A DNA stretch of 64,000 nt, taken from the NCBI RefSeq assembly GCF_001665575.1, contig NZ_LZSU01000022.1, forward strand, positions 62,001-126,000, in the 5' to 3' direction. Numbering within the stretch: the stretch's first letter is position 1; each line of letters begins with the position of its first letter. The position numbers and the translations under genes were made by a program. Positions 50,286 through 58,744 of the stretch are shown here, piece after piece. Origin of the DNA: Mycobacterium sp. 852013-51886_SCH5428379. GTDB taxonomy: Bacteria; Actinomycetota; Actinomycetes; Mycobacteriales; Mycobacteriaceae. Below the pieces are notes generated by a model. That model saw only the letters and a program-made list of their open reading frames with translations, had not been told where the DNA came from and made no database searches.

Positions 50286-52420
50286 GGTCTCAGGGCGCTA
50301 CGCTCCCGGCGCCGCCGACTCTTCGTCGTCGGCCGTGGGGCGTAGGACAGTCTGAGCACCAGGGCCTGCGATTCGTCCGGACCGGTATCGGTCAGCGTAC
50401 GGAAACTCCGGCGCAACTCGGCGAGTCGGTCGGCGAACCGCGGAGCGAGCGCGGCGTTCTCGCGCTCGTCCAGAGCGTAGAGGAACACCGGGGACACCGG
50501 CTGCACACCGATTCCGAGCTCCTCGGCCATCACCCACACCGCTTCGACCGCCGAACCGCCCTGGGCGAAGTCGGCCAGCTCCCGGCCGTCGATCACCACG
50601 ACGGCCAGCGCGGCGCTGGAGGTGATGCGGTCGTAGCTGTCGTCGCCAAGGGCCCAACCGCCGTCCCAGCGGGTCAGCTCCGCCATCACCTCGGGGCGGC
50701 GCAGGATGTCGAGCTTCACCAGATCCGACGCCGGGAGCTCGAGGCTGCGCACGTCGATGCCGGTGTCCGGCGGGACGTCACCGGGCCAGCGCAGCTCGGA
50801 GATCATCTCTGCGTGCAATCGCGGCGTGAGATACCGGATGCGATCGGCCTCCGCCAAGATCCGTGCCGCTCGGGAAACCTCAGCCGGGTCGGTCAGCAGC
50901 ACCAGCCGCGCGCCCTCCTCCAGCGCCGACGTCTGCAGCGCGTGCACCGCGGTGTCCGGCAGCGGCCGGCTCGAACCGTGCCTGCGGTTCGTCTCGCGAC
51001 GCAGCATGGCCTCGTACCGCGCGGCCAGGCTGGTGTCCTCCCCGGCGCCCAGGCGCACCACCGCGCGCAGCGGCACGTCGTCGTCGCCCCGTTCGTAGCT
51101 GACCGGCCCGACGCGAGAATGCGCGGCCGCTGCGACGCGCGCGTTGTACACCGCCGCGCCGAGGGCCACCGCACTCGCGCGGTACCCCACATCCATCGCC
51201 GAGGTGTGCTCCGGCGCGATCTGCAGCTCCAGCCCATCGGTGGTCGCCTCGATGTGCCAGGGCTGGACGTTGCCGCCCGAGGGCGCGCGCGTCGCGGCGT
51301 GGGCGACGGCGTCCGCAATCGCGTCCGGTATTGCGGTGTCCGCGGGTTCGTCGACGGCGGTGGACCGGTCGGCGGTCAGGAGCGCATCCTCGATGCCGGT
51401 CAGGATCGCCGGTGCGTCGATGCGCGCGCGGCCGGACGGGAGCGGCTCGCCGAGTCCGATGCGCCGTACCGCCTCGGCGACGGCGGTCGCCCCGAGCCCG
51501 ACCTCACCGGCCAGCTGCGGCCACGTCGACAGCGTCGTACCCACTTCCACGAGGGAGGCGGCCATCCGCGGCGACAGTGCGCCGGCGTCGAGGATGCGCA
51601 GCACGTAGGGGACCTTGTCCTTACTCGACAGACCGGCCAGGGCGGCTGCGTCGATGTCGCCGAGCAGACCGTGCAGGATCGGGCGGGCCGGGTCGAGGTC
51701 GAAGCGTTCGACATCGAGCAGACCCCGGTCACTGGTGGTCATCAGCACCGGCAGTCCGCGCGCCCGCGCCCGTTCGCGCAGGAGGGCTTTCACGTCGAGG
51801 GAATCGCATTCCTCCACCACGATGTCGAGTCCGTCGAGGAACCGGTCGATCGTGGTGGCGTCGATGCCGTCGGTCATCACCTGCACAGGCAGGTAGGGAT
51901 CGAGTTCCGCGATCCGGCGCGCCGTCACCAGGGCCTTGTTGAGGCCGATGTCGAGGACGGACGCCGGCACCCGGTTGAGATTGGACAACTCGAGCTCGTC
52001 GAAGTCCGCCAGCCGCAACTCTCCGCACATTCCCTGTGCGGCAAGGCCGTACGCGATCGCATGACCGACACTGAGGCCCACGACACCGATTCGCAGCCGG
52101 CCGAGCGCATCCTGTTCGTCCGTCGTGATCAGGTTGCGGTTGCGATCGAGCCGAAGTCGTCGGAAGCCGCGCGGACCGAGGATGCTGACCACCGTGCGGC
52201 GCCACGGGAAATAAACCCAGCGAGTCGGTTCGGCCAGGAGGTCGGCGTCGGTTGCCGAGCTCGATGAGGCGAGTGTCGCGCGCTGCCGGGCCGCGGTGTC
52301 GAGGACGTCGATGCCCGGGTCGGCCCGCAGTTCGGCCAGTGCCGCGCGGTCGCGTGGGTCGTCCTCGGAGAGGAGAACGGTGCCTGCCGAGACCGGATGC
52401 GCTGGAGAAGAACCCATCAC
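50282..52420 (-). CDS. moeY: MoeY-like ThiF/E1 domain fused to nitroreductase domain
   Basis: 712 residues from GTG at 52420 (ATG at 52417 also possible). The N-terminal half holds a ThiF/E1-like Rossmann domain (IGVVGLSVGHAIAYGLAAQG, LADFDELELSNLNRVPAS, ECDSLDVKALLRERA). The C-terminal half is an FMN nitroreductase fold (APSGGNVQPWHIEATTDG near residue 390, RRETNRRHGSSRPLPD, and the late GSAVEAVWVMAEELGIGVQP). Rv1355c of M. tuberculosis, annotated moeY, has this fusion and also neighbours a GAF-GGDEF-EAL gene. A role in molybdopterin synthesis is unproven; adenylation plus flavin chemistry on an unknown substrate is all the sequence shows. Confidence 0.85.
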   Translation of the reverse strand: MMGSSPAHPVSAGTVLLSEDDPRDRAALAELRADPGIDVLDTAARQRATLASSSSATDADLLAEPTRWVYFPWRRTVVSILGPRGFRRLRLDRNRNLITTDEQDALGRLRIGVVGLSVGHAIAYGLAAQGMCGELRLADFDELELSNLNRVPASVLDIGLNKALVTARRIAELDPYLPVQVMTDGIDATTIDRFLDGLDIVVEECDSLDVKALLRERARARGLPVLMTTSDRGLLDVERFDLDPARPILHGLLGDIDAAALAGLSSKDKVPYVLRILDAGALSPRMAASLVEVGTTLSTWPQLAGEVGLGATAVAEAVRRIGLGEPLPSGRARIDAPAILTGIEDALLTADRSTAVDEPADTAIPDAIADAVAHAATRAPSGGNVQPWHIEATTDGLELQIAPEHTSAMDVGYRASAVALGAAVYNARVAAAAHSRVGPVSYERGDDDVPLRAVVRLGAGEDTSLAARYEAMLRRETNRRHGSSRPLPDTAVHALQTSALEEGARLVLLTDPAEVSRAARILAEADRIRYLTPRLHAEMISELRWPGDVPPDTGIDVRSLELPASDLVKLDILRRPEVMAELTRWDGGWALGDDSYDRITSSAALAVVVIDGRELADFAQGGSAVEAVWVMAEELGIGVQPVSPVFLYALDERENAALAPRFADRLAELRRSFRTLTDTGPDESQALVLRLSYAPRPTTKSRRRRERSALRP

Positions 52421-53166
52421 GAGCCCGCGGCGGCGGCGCCGATCCGGCCGGCGACGGCGGGCTGCGTGTTGATCTGCTCGGCCTCGGCGAGGTAGGCGGC
52501 GAGCTGGCCGGGGCTGGCGTGGCCGGCGAATGTGCGCCGGTCCCACCACATCATCTTGGTCTGGTAGCGCGCATCCGGGTAGGGCGTGGCCGGGATCTTG
52601 GCCGCGAGCACGCCGCCCGACGACAGCCAGCGCTTGAGGACGTACGCGGCCGCCGTCGCGACGGCGAATTGGGAATCCAGCAGGCCCATCGAATGCAAAG
52701 GGAAGCGCGCCAGCACGTCGGTCAGAGCGCGGCTTTGTTCTGGATCGTCGCTCACCCACGCAGATTTGATTTCCACGACGCCGAAAGGTAGCCGGTCGCC
52801 GACCATTTTCCGAACCGCCGCCAAACCCGGCTGACCACTCCATTCGGTCACCGCGTGGCACTCGTCGACCGCACCGTACGGCCCCTTCGCGCGCACTCCG
52901 CCGACCACGGCGCCCGCATCGCTGATGCCCGCGCAGAACAACGCGGTGTCGTCGCCGCGGCGCAGTGCGGACATGTCGAGGGCCTGTTCCACGCCGTGCT
53001 TGAGATAGCTGTTCTCGGCACCGCGAACGTACTCCTCCCACAGGTCGGGGGCGGTGGACGGGGTCGCGACGACGATGGTGCAGGCGCTGGCGGCGTCCCT
53101 CCAGGTGTGGTGGATATCGGTGTCGAAATGGTCGGCGATCGACAGGTCCAGCGGTGCGATGGTCAT
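52417..53166 (-). CDS. GNAT-like N-acyl amino-acid synthase-type protein
   Basis: 249 residues from ATG at 53166. The pattern is that of FeeM/LuxI-like GNAT acyltransferases: VVGGVRAKGPYGAVDECHAV, FGVVEIKSAWVSDDPEQSRA, DVLARFPLHSMGLLDSQFAV, then AKIPATPYPDARYQTKMMWW. Such enzymes join an acyl group to an amino acid or homoserine lactone. The assignment is by pattern and is moderate; substrate unknown. Its stop overlaps the GTG of the moeY-like gene, so it leads a three-gene coupled operon ending with a c-di-GMP enzyme. The 5' region is the 1-kb gene-poor stretch. Confidence 0.65.
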   Translation of the reverse strand: MTIAPLDLSIADHFDTDIHHTWRDAASACTIVVATPSTAPDLWEEYVRGAENSYLKHGVEQALDMSALRRGDDTALFCAGISDAGAVVGGVRAKGPYGAVDECHAVTEWSGQPGLAAVRKMVGDRLPFGVVEIKSAWVSDDPEQSRALTDVLARFPLHSMGLLDSQFAVATAAAYVLKRWLSSGGVLAAKIPATPYPDARYQTKMMWWDRRTFAGHASPGQLAAYLAEAEQINTQPAVAGRIGAAAAGS

Positions 53167-54184
53167 TGTGCGTGTCCTTTGGGCGGGGGGCGTCCGGGCG
53201 GCTATTGCCGACCGTCGTCTTCTGGATTCGGTGCAACCGGATTCCGTGAATAAGTATCTCGCCGGGCGCGCATTTCATTACGTGTTGCGGGAAATCAGTG
53301 GGTAATCCGGCCGCGAGGTGGTCGATGCGAGACGTCGGTCGGTGGCCTCCGACAGAGCGGCTATCGTATCCGTGACGGTCGAGGCTGGTCCCCGACTATC
53401 AGGTAATAAGCCTGGCGAACTTCACCATTGTCCGGCCGGGACCCGCGGACGAAGTCGACATCGGCGACTTTCTCCGCGGGGCGGGCGGGAGGCCGGCTCA
53501 TCGGTCCCGTTCGTCAGACCCGCCGGTGAGCGCTGTACGGCCGCCGCCGCCGGCGCGCGCTGCCGGCCAGGGCGCGGGCGGCGTTCATCGCGAATTTACA
53601 TAACCGTAAATGTGGCCTGTGAGCACCGTTGATGTGAACGTGGTCGGTGCCGTGCTACCGAGCGGCGCAAGCGCCGGCCCTACCGGCGGGTAGCGTTCGA
53701 CGTGGCGACGGCGCCGAGATTTGCCGGACGGCGTGCCGCGCCGGTAACCGATGAATTGGCGGAAGTGGGCCTTTGGCGCGGCCCGACATATCGCGCCGAG
53801 CCCTCATTGAGCCGCCATGGCCGCTGTGTCGAGTCGGTGTCCGCGGGAAGAGACCGCATCATTCGGTAAAGCAGAAATACCCCTGAATTATGCGGAATAA
53901 ATCGTCGAATTCTGTCGGAATCGCGCCGTCGAATATGATGCGAAGGGCGGTTATCTCGAATCGATAAACAGCCGCGAATACATCCCGAATTCTCCGTGCC
54001 GTAGACAACGCTGCTGCGGTCCCGCCCGAATTCTGTGCAGCATGGCGCGGCCGAAAGGCATGGCGAACGAGAGTCCGGCCGCGCTGTCCGCGACCCTGCC
54101 GACCCGCGCGCCGCGGCCGCAGGCCCGGACCGATATGGTTCGCACGGAGGCGGCGCGCGGGGCGCCGGCGAAGGAGAAGCGCCA
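53167..54184. other. gene-poor region between divergent units
   Basis: About 1 kb with no ORF of protein-like composition on either strand; the longer open frames are Arg/Ala-rich shadows. Composition is mixed: 53850-54000 is much AT-richer than the rest of the window. It must hold the promoters of the acyltransferase operon (leftward) and the maoC gene (rightward). It may contain a decayed gene or an unannotated small RNA. Confidence 0.5.
53594..53611. promoter_or_regulatory. palindrome in gene-poor region
   Basis: ATTTAC-ATAACC-GTAAAT is a perfect 6-bp AT-rich inverted repeat with a 6-bp spacer, striking in this GC-rich context. It resembles a dimeric repressor site; the cognate protein is unknown. 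Confidence 0.4.
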
Positions 54185-54637
54185 GTGAAGACCTTCAACG
54201 GACTCGAGGAATTCGTGGCGGCCGAGGGCAGCGCCCTGGGGCCCACCGAGTGGCTCGAGATCACTCAGGATCGCGTCAACCTGTTCGCGGACGCCACCGA
54301 TGACCACCAGTGGATTCACGTCGATCCGGAGAAGGCGGCGAACGGACCGTTCGGCGGGACCATCGCCCACGGTCTGCTCACGCTGTCACTGCTGCCGCAC
54401 TTCAGCCATCAGCTCTACACCGTGAAGAACATCGCGATGGCGATCAACTACGGCTACAACAAGGTTCGTTTCATCACCCCGGTCAAGGTCGGGGCGCGGC
54501 TGCGGGCCAGGGGCGAGATCAGCAAGGTCGATCAGCTCGACAACGCGGTGCAGGCGACCACCACGATCACCGTCGAGATCGAGGGTTCCGAGAAGCCCGC
54601 CGCCGTCGCGGAGTCGATCGTCCGTTTCCTAGCCTGA
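54185..54637 (+). CDS. MaoC-like (R)-specific enoyl-CoA hydratase
   Basis: 150 residues from GTG at 54185, with AAGGAG eight bases upstream. Hot-dog hydratase with the catalytic Asp/His loop FADATDDHQWIHVDPEKA and GPFGGTIAHGLLTLSLLPHF, then NYGYNKVRFITPVKVGARLR. It hydrates 2-enoyl-CoA to 3-hydroxyacyl-CoA, supplying the step missing from the rest of the adjoining beta-oxidation cluster. A tandem repeat spans the stop codon. Confidence 0.9.
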   Translation: MKTFNGLEEFVAAEGSALGPTEWLEITQDRVNLFADATDDHQWIHVDPEKAANGPFGGTIAHGLLTLSLLPHFSHQLYTVKNIAMAINYGYNKVRFITPVKVGARLRARGEISKVDQLDNAVQATTTITVEIEGSEKPAAVAESIVRFLA

Positions 54638-54694
54638 TCTGTCTGCCTGATCTGTCTGCCTGATCCGTCTCGCCTGATCCGTCTCGCCTGATCG
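54632..54694. repeat. tandem 13-14-bp repeats across the maoC stop codon
   Basis: Units GCCTGATCTGTCT (54632-54644, 54645-54657) and GCCTGATCCGTCTC (54658-54671, 54672-54685) are followed by a partial GCCTGATCG (54686-54694). The maoC stop (54635-54637) lies in the first unit, so TGA is reiterated downstream. It sits between the convergent maoC and SDR genes. Confidence 0.9.
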
Positions 54695-54695
54695 C

Positions 54696-55514
54696 TCAGA
54701 ACTGCGTCGAGCCCAGATCGACCGCAATGGCGGCCGCGGTGACGAAGCGTGACTCGTCGCCGGCCAGCCACGCGACCGCGTCCGAGATGTCCTCCGGCTG
54801 AGCGATGTCGGGGATGAACGGCGTCACCATGTTCATCAGTCCGGGACTGGTCGCATCCGCGCGCATCAGACCGTTCACCATGTCGCCGCTGCCCATGGGG
54901 GTGTTGACGGCGCCCGGGTGCAGGCTGTTGACCCGGATCCGGTGCTTGCCGAGTTCGGCGGCGAACGCGCGGGCCATGCCGGTCACGGCGTGCTTGCTCG
55001 CGGTGTAGTGCACCATGAACGGCTGCATCTTCAGACCCGCGGCAGAGCTGATCAGGATTATGGACCCGCCTCGGCCACCGTCGATGATGTGCTGCGCCCC
55101 GGCCATTACCGTGTTCCAGGTGCCGGTGATGTTGATGTCGGTGACGTCGCGGAAGTCCTCGGGGGTGATGGTGTCCCACGCCTGGGGAGCGGTGATGCCT
55201 GCGTTGGCGACGATGACGTCGAGTCGGCCCAGTTCGGCCACGCCGGCGTCGACGGCCTCCTTCAGCCCGTCATGGTTGCGGGTGTCGACGATCGTGGACA
55301 GGATGCGCCGCCCGGTCGCCTCCACCAGTGACACCGTTTCCGCCAGGTCGTCGGGGCCGGCGTGGTCGTAGGGCACGCACTCGGGCAGTTTGCCCGCGAT
55401 GTCGACGGCGATGATGTCGGCGCCGTCGGAGGCCAGCCGGACCGCGTGCGCGCGGCCCTGTCCGCGGGCGGCGCCGGTGATGAAGGCGACCCGTCCCGCC
55501 AGCTTGCCGCTCAC
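54696..55514 (-). CDS. mycofactocin-type SDR oxidoreductase
   Basis: 272 residues from GTG at 55514, overlapping the upstream stop. The cofactor motif FITGAARGQGRAHAVRLA and the following ADIIAVDI are hallmarks of the SDR group with tightly held NAD that passes electrons to mycofactocin. An insert after the second strand (PECVPYDHAGPDDLAETV) is typical of it too. Catalytic Ser and Tyr-x3-Lys are in ISSAAGLKMQPFMVHYTASK. Probably oxidises a hydroxyacyl-CoA or alcohol in this catabolic cluster. Confidence 0.87.
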   Translation of the reverse strand: MSGKLAGRVAFITGAARGQGRAHAVRLASDGADIIAVDIAGKLPECVPYDHAGPDDLAETVSLVEATGRRILSTIVDTRNHDGLKEAVDAGVAELGRLDVIVANAGITAPQAWDTITPEDFRDVTDINITGTWNTVMAGAQHIIDGGRGGSIILISSAAGLKMQPFMVHYTASKHAVTGMARAFAAELGKHRIRVNSLHPGAVNTPMGSGDMVNGLMRADATSPGLMNMVTPFIPDIAQPEDISDAVAWLAGDESRFVTAAAIAVDLGSTQF

Positions 55515-56680
55515 GAATTCGCCGCCCGCTGTGCGGCTTTCACGAGTCCGCCGCCGATGATCAGGCGCTGGATCTCGCTGGTGCCCTCGTAAAGCCGCAG
55601 CAGCCGCACATCCCGGTAGATCCGTTCGACGGGAACCTCGCGCATGTATCCGCTTCCTCCATGTATCTGGACCGCCAGGTCGGCGACCTGACCGGCCATC
55701 TCTGTGCAGAACACCTTCGCCGCCGACGGCGCGATGCGGCGGTCCTCGCCGGTGACCCACTGCCGCGCCGCGTCGCGCACCAGGGCGCGACCGGCCATCA
55801 CCCCGGTCTGCTGGTCGGCGAGCATGGCCTGGACGAGCTGGAAACTCCCGATCGGGTTGCCGCCCTGCGTCGCGGTCGCGGCGTAGGCGACGGACTCGTC
55901 CAGCGCGCGCTGGGCGGTGCCCACGGCCAGGGCGGCGATGTGTACCCGGCCGCGCGCCAGCGACGTCATCGCCGCCCGGTAGCCGATGTCCTCGCTCCCG
56001 CCGATGAGGGCGGTGGCAGGCACCCGCACATCGGTGAAGTTCACGTCGGCCGTCCAGGCACCCTCCTGGCCCATCTTCGCGTCCTTGGCGCCCACACTGA
56101 CCCCGTCGGCGTCGGCGGGCACGAGGAACACCGCGATACCGGGGCCGTCGCTGTCGGCCGGGCGGGTGCGGGCGAACGTGACGAACAGATCGGCTGTCGG
56201 GGCGTTGGTGATGTACTGCTTGCTGCCGTTGAGCACCCAGTCATCCCCGTCGGCAACGGCTTTGGTGCGCAGCCCGGCCGGATTCGAGCCGGCGCCCGGT
56301 TCAGTGAGCGCAAACGACGCGACGACCTCACCGCTGGCGATGCCCTCCAGCCACTGGCGTTTCTGCTCGTCGGTGCCGAAGCCCACGAGCACCTGGCCGG
56401 CGATGCCGTTGTTGGTGCCGAACATCGACCGCAGCGCCAGCGACGTGTAGCCGAGCTCCATGGCCAGCTCGACGTCCTGGGTGAGATCCAGCCCGAGCCC
56501 ACCCCATTCCTGGGGGATGGCGTAGCCGAACAGGCCCATGTTCTTGGCCTGATCGCGCAGGTCGTCGGGCACCTTGTCGGTGGCGAGGATCTCAGCCTCG
56601 CGGGGCACGACCGCGGTCCGGACGAATTGCTTTGTCTGCGCAAGGATCTCGCGGAAGTCGTCAGCGCTGACTTCGCTCAT
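55511..56680 (-). CDS. acyl-CoA dehydrogenase
   Basis: 389 residues from ATG at 56680 with GGAG upstream. Standard acyl-CoA dehydrogenase: FALTEPGAGSNPAGLRTKA near residue 125, QIHGGSGYMREVPVERIYRD, and an intact catalytic-base motif LYEGTSEIQRLIIGGG. Leftward first gene of a two-gene unit with the mycofactocin-type SDR, divergent from the fabG-like gene. The divergent region holds a GntR-type operator. Confidence 0.92.
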   Translation of the reverse strand: MSEVSADDFREILAQTKQFVRTAVVPREAEILATDKVPDDLRDQAKNMGLFGYAIPQEWGGLGLDLTQDVELAMELGYTSLALRSMFGTNNGIAGQVLVGFGTDEQKRQWLEGIASGEVVASFALTEPGAGSNPAGLRTKAVADGDDWVLNGSKQYITNAPTADLFVTFARTRPADSDGPGIAVFLVPADADGVSVGAKDAKMGQEGAWTADVNFTDVRVPATALIGGSEDIGYRAAMTSLARGRVHIAALAVGTAQRALDESVAYAATATQGGNPIGSFQLVQAMLADQQTGVMAGRALVRDAARQWVTGEDRRIAPSAAKVFCTEMAGQVADLAVQIHGGSGYMREVPVERIYRDVRLLRLYEGTSEIQRLIIGGGLVKAAQRAANS

Positions 56681-56718
56681 CACGGATCTCCTGTCCGGCC
56701 GGAGGGGTAATGGCGATA

Positions 56719-56728
56719 TCGTATACGA
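56719..56728. promoter_or_regulatory. candidate GntR/FCD operator
   Basis: TCGTATACGA is a perfect palindrome matching the TNGTATACNA core common to FadR-subfamily (FCD) GntR regulators. It lies between the divergent acyl-CoA dehydrogenase and SDR genes, in an AT-rich stretch likely to hold both promoters. A GntR/FCD gene is in the rightward operon (59933). Confidence 0.65.
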
Positions 56729-56786
56729 AATATTATGCTCGCTAGACGGCGCCGGGGTGGTCTCGGCCGGGAAGGGTTGAAAGACG

Positions 56787-57527
56787 ATGACGCTGCTGGA
56801 CGGGCAGACCGCGGTGATCACCGGCGGAGCGCAGGGCCTGGGCTACGCCATCGCCGAACGCTTCATCGCCGAAGGTGCGAAGGTGGTGCTCGGCGACGTC
56901 AACCTCGAGGCGACACAGGAGGCCGCGGCGCGACTCGGCGGCGATGACACCGCGGTCGCCGTGCGATGTGACGTCACCTCCGCCGCAGAGGTCGAGGCGC
57001 TGGTCGCGGCCGCCACCGAGCGTTTCGGTCGCTTCGACATCATGGTCAACAACGCCGGCATCACCCGCGACGCCACCATGCGCAAGATGACCGAGGACCA
57101 GTTCGACCAGGTCATCGCCGTGCACCTGAAGGGCACCTGGAACGGGCTGCGGGCCGCTGCGGCCATCATGCGCGAACAGAAGCGTGGCGCGATCGTCAAC
57201 ATGTCCTCGATCTCCGGCAAGGTCGGCATGGTCGGGCAGACCAACTACTCGGCGGCCAAGGCCGGCATCGTCGGAATGACCAAGGCGGCATCGAAAGAGC
57301 TGGCCTACCTGGGCGTCCGGGTCAACGCGATCCAGCCCGGCCTGATCCGCTCGGCGATGACCGAGGCGATGCCGCAACGCATTTGGGACTCCAAGGTGGC
57401 AGAGGTGCCGCTGGGCCGCGCCGGGGAGCCCGACGAGGTGGCCAAGGTGGCGCTGTTCCTGGCGTCGGATCTGTCGTCCTACATGACGGGGACGGTCCTC
57501 GAAGTGACCGGTGGCCGCCACCTGTGA
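56787..57527 (+). CDS. FabG-like SDR, 3-hydroxyacyl-CoA dehydrogenase candidate
   Basis: 246-residue classical SDR. Cofactor motif [17 protein letters not shown] near residue 11; [14 protein letters not shown]; catalytic Ser and Tyr-x3-Lys in [21 protein letters not shown]-terminus [15 protein letters not shown]. In this cluster it most likely oxidises the 3-hydroxyacyl-CoA made by the MaoC hydratase. The thiolase GTG overlaps its stop. Confidence 0.9.
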   Translation: MTLLDGQTAVITGGAQGLGYAIAERFIAEGAKVVLGDVNLEATQEAAARLGGDDTAVAVRCDVTSAAEVEALVAAATERFGRFDIMVNNAGITRDATMRKMTEDQFDQVIAVHLKGTWNGLRAAAAIMREQKRGAIVNMSSISGKVGMVGQTNYSAAKAGIVGMTKAASKELAYLGVRVNAIQPGLIRSAMTEAMPQRIWDSKVAEVPLGRAGEPDEVAKVALFLASDLSSYMTGTVLEVTGGRHL

Positions 57528-58744
57528 CGCGGGATGCGGTCATCTGTGAACCCGTACGTACGCCGATCGGGCGCTACAACGGGATGTTCTCCTCGCTCAC
57601 CGCAGTCGACCTCGGCGTCGCCGCACTGCAGGGGCTCCTGGCGCGCACCGGAATCGCCCCAGACGCCGTCGAGGACGTGATCGTCGGGCACTGCTATCCC
57701 AGCATGGAGGCCCCGGCGATCGGCCGGGTCATCGCGCTGGACGCCGGACTGCCGGTCTCGGTGCCGGGTATGCAGATCGACCGCCGGTGCGGATCCGGGC
57801 TGCAGACCGTCATCCAGGCGTGCCTGCAGGTGAGCAGCGGCGCCAACGATCTGGTGGTCGCCGGGGGCGCCGAGTCGATGAGCAACGTGGTGTTCCACTC
57901 CACCGACATGCGGTGGGGCGGTGCCCGGGGCGGAATCACCGTGCACGACGCGCTGGCCCGCGGCCGGACGACCGCAGGCGGCAAGAACCACCCGGTACCC
58001 GGGGGCATGCTCGAGACCGCGGAGAACCTGCGTCGCCAGTACGCGATCCCGCGCGAAGAGCAGGACGAACTCGCGGTCCGGTCCCACCGGCGCGCGGTCG
58101 CCGCCCAGCAGGACGGGCTGCTGGCCGAGACCATCATCCCGGTGACGGTCCCCGCCAAGGGCGGCGATCAAGTCATCGACACCGACGAACATCCGCGCGC
58201 CGACACCTCCGTCGAGGCGTTGTCGAGGCTCAAACCCGTTCTGGGACGCAATGATCCGGAGGCCACGGTGACTGCGGGCAACTCCAGCGGACAGAACGAC
58301 GCCGCCTCGATGTGTGTGGTGACCACCGTGGAGAAGGCCGCCGAACTGGGGCTGACACCACTGGTCCGGATGGTGTCGTGGGCCGTGGCCGGTGTCGCGC
58401 CGAACGTGATGGGCATCGGACCCGTACCGGCGACCGCAACCGCCCTGAACCGCGCCGGCCTCGGCCTGACGGACATGGACCTCATCGAACTCAACGAGGC
58501 GTTCGCCGCGCAGGCGCTGGCCTGCACCCGCGAGTGGGGTTTCACCGCAACAGATTTCGACCGCACCAATGTGCACGGGTCCGGGATCTCGCTGGGTCAC
58601 CCGGTCGGCGCCACCGGGGGTCGGATGCTGGCCACCCTGGCCCGCGAATTGCACCGACGCGACGGTCGCTATGGGTTGGAGACGATGTGCATCGGCGGCG
58701 GCCAGGGTCTGGCCGCGGTATTCGAAAAGGTGGCAGCCGCATGA
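57524..58744 (+). CDS. thiolase (acetyl-CoA C-acyltransferase)
   Basis: 406 residues from GTG at 57524. It cleaves 3-ketoacyl-CoA with CoA. Nucleophilic Cys in [15 protein letters not shown] (near residue 90), the AGGAESMSN loop, His in [17 protein letters not shown] and the second Cys in [14 protein letters not shown]. All active-site elements are present. Coupled at both ends by 4-base overlaps with the SDR and acyl-CoA dehydrogenase genes. Confidence 0.94.
   Translation: MTRDAVICEPVRTPIGRYNGMFSSLTAVDLGVAALQGLLARTGIAPDAVEDVIVGHCYPSMEAPAIGRVIALDAGLPVSVPGMQIDRRCGSGLQTVIQACLQVSSGANDLVVAGGAESMSNVVFHSTDMRWGGARGGITVHDALARGRTTAGGKNHPVPGGMLETAENLRRQYAIPREEQDELAVRSHRRAVAAQQDGLLAETIIPVTVPAKGGDQVIDTDEHPRADTSVEALSRLKPVLGRNDPEATVTAGNSSGQNDAASMCVVTTVEKAAELGLTPLVRMVSWAVAGVAPNVMGIGPVPATATALNRAGLGLTDMDLIELNEAFAAQALACTREWGFTATDFDRTNVHGSGISLGHPVGATGGRMLATLARELHRRDGRYGLETMCIGGGQGLAAVFEKVAAA

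Noticed and set aside
53318..53632. 104-residue plus-strand ORF in the gene-poor region
   Set aside because: Arg/Gly/Ala-rich sequence without hydrophobic core pattern, ribosome site or recognisable motif; it looks like a chance frame in GC-rich DNA.
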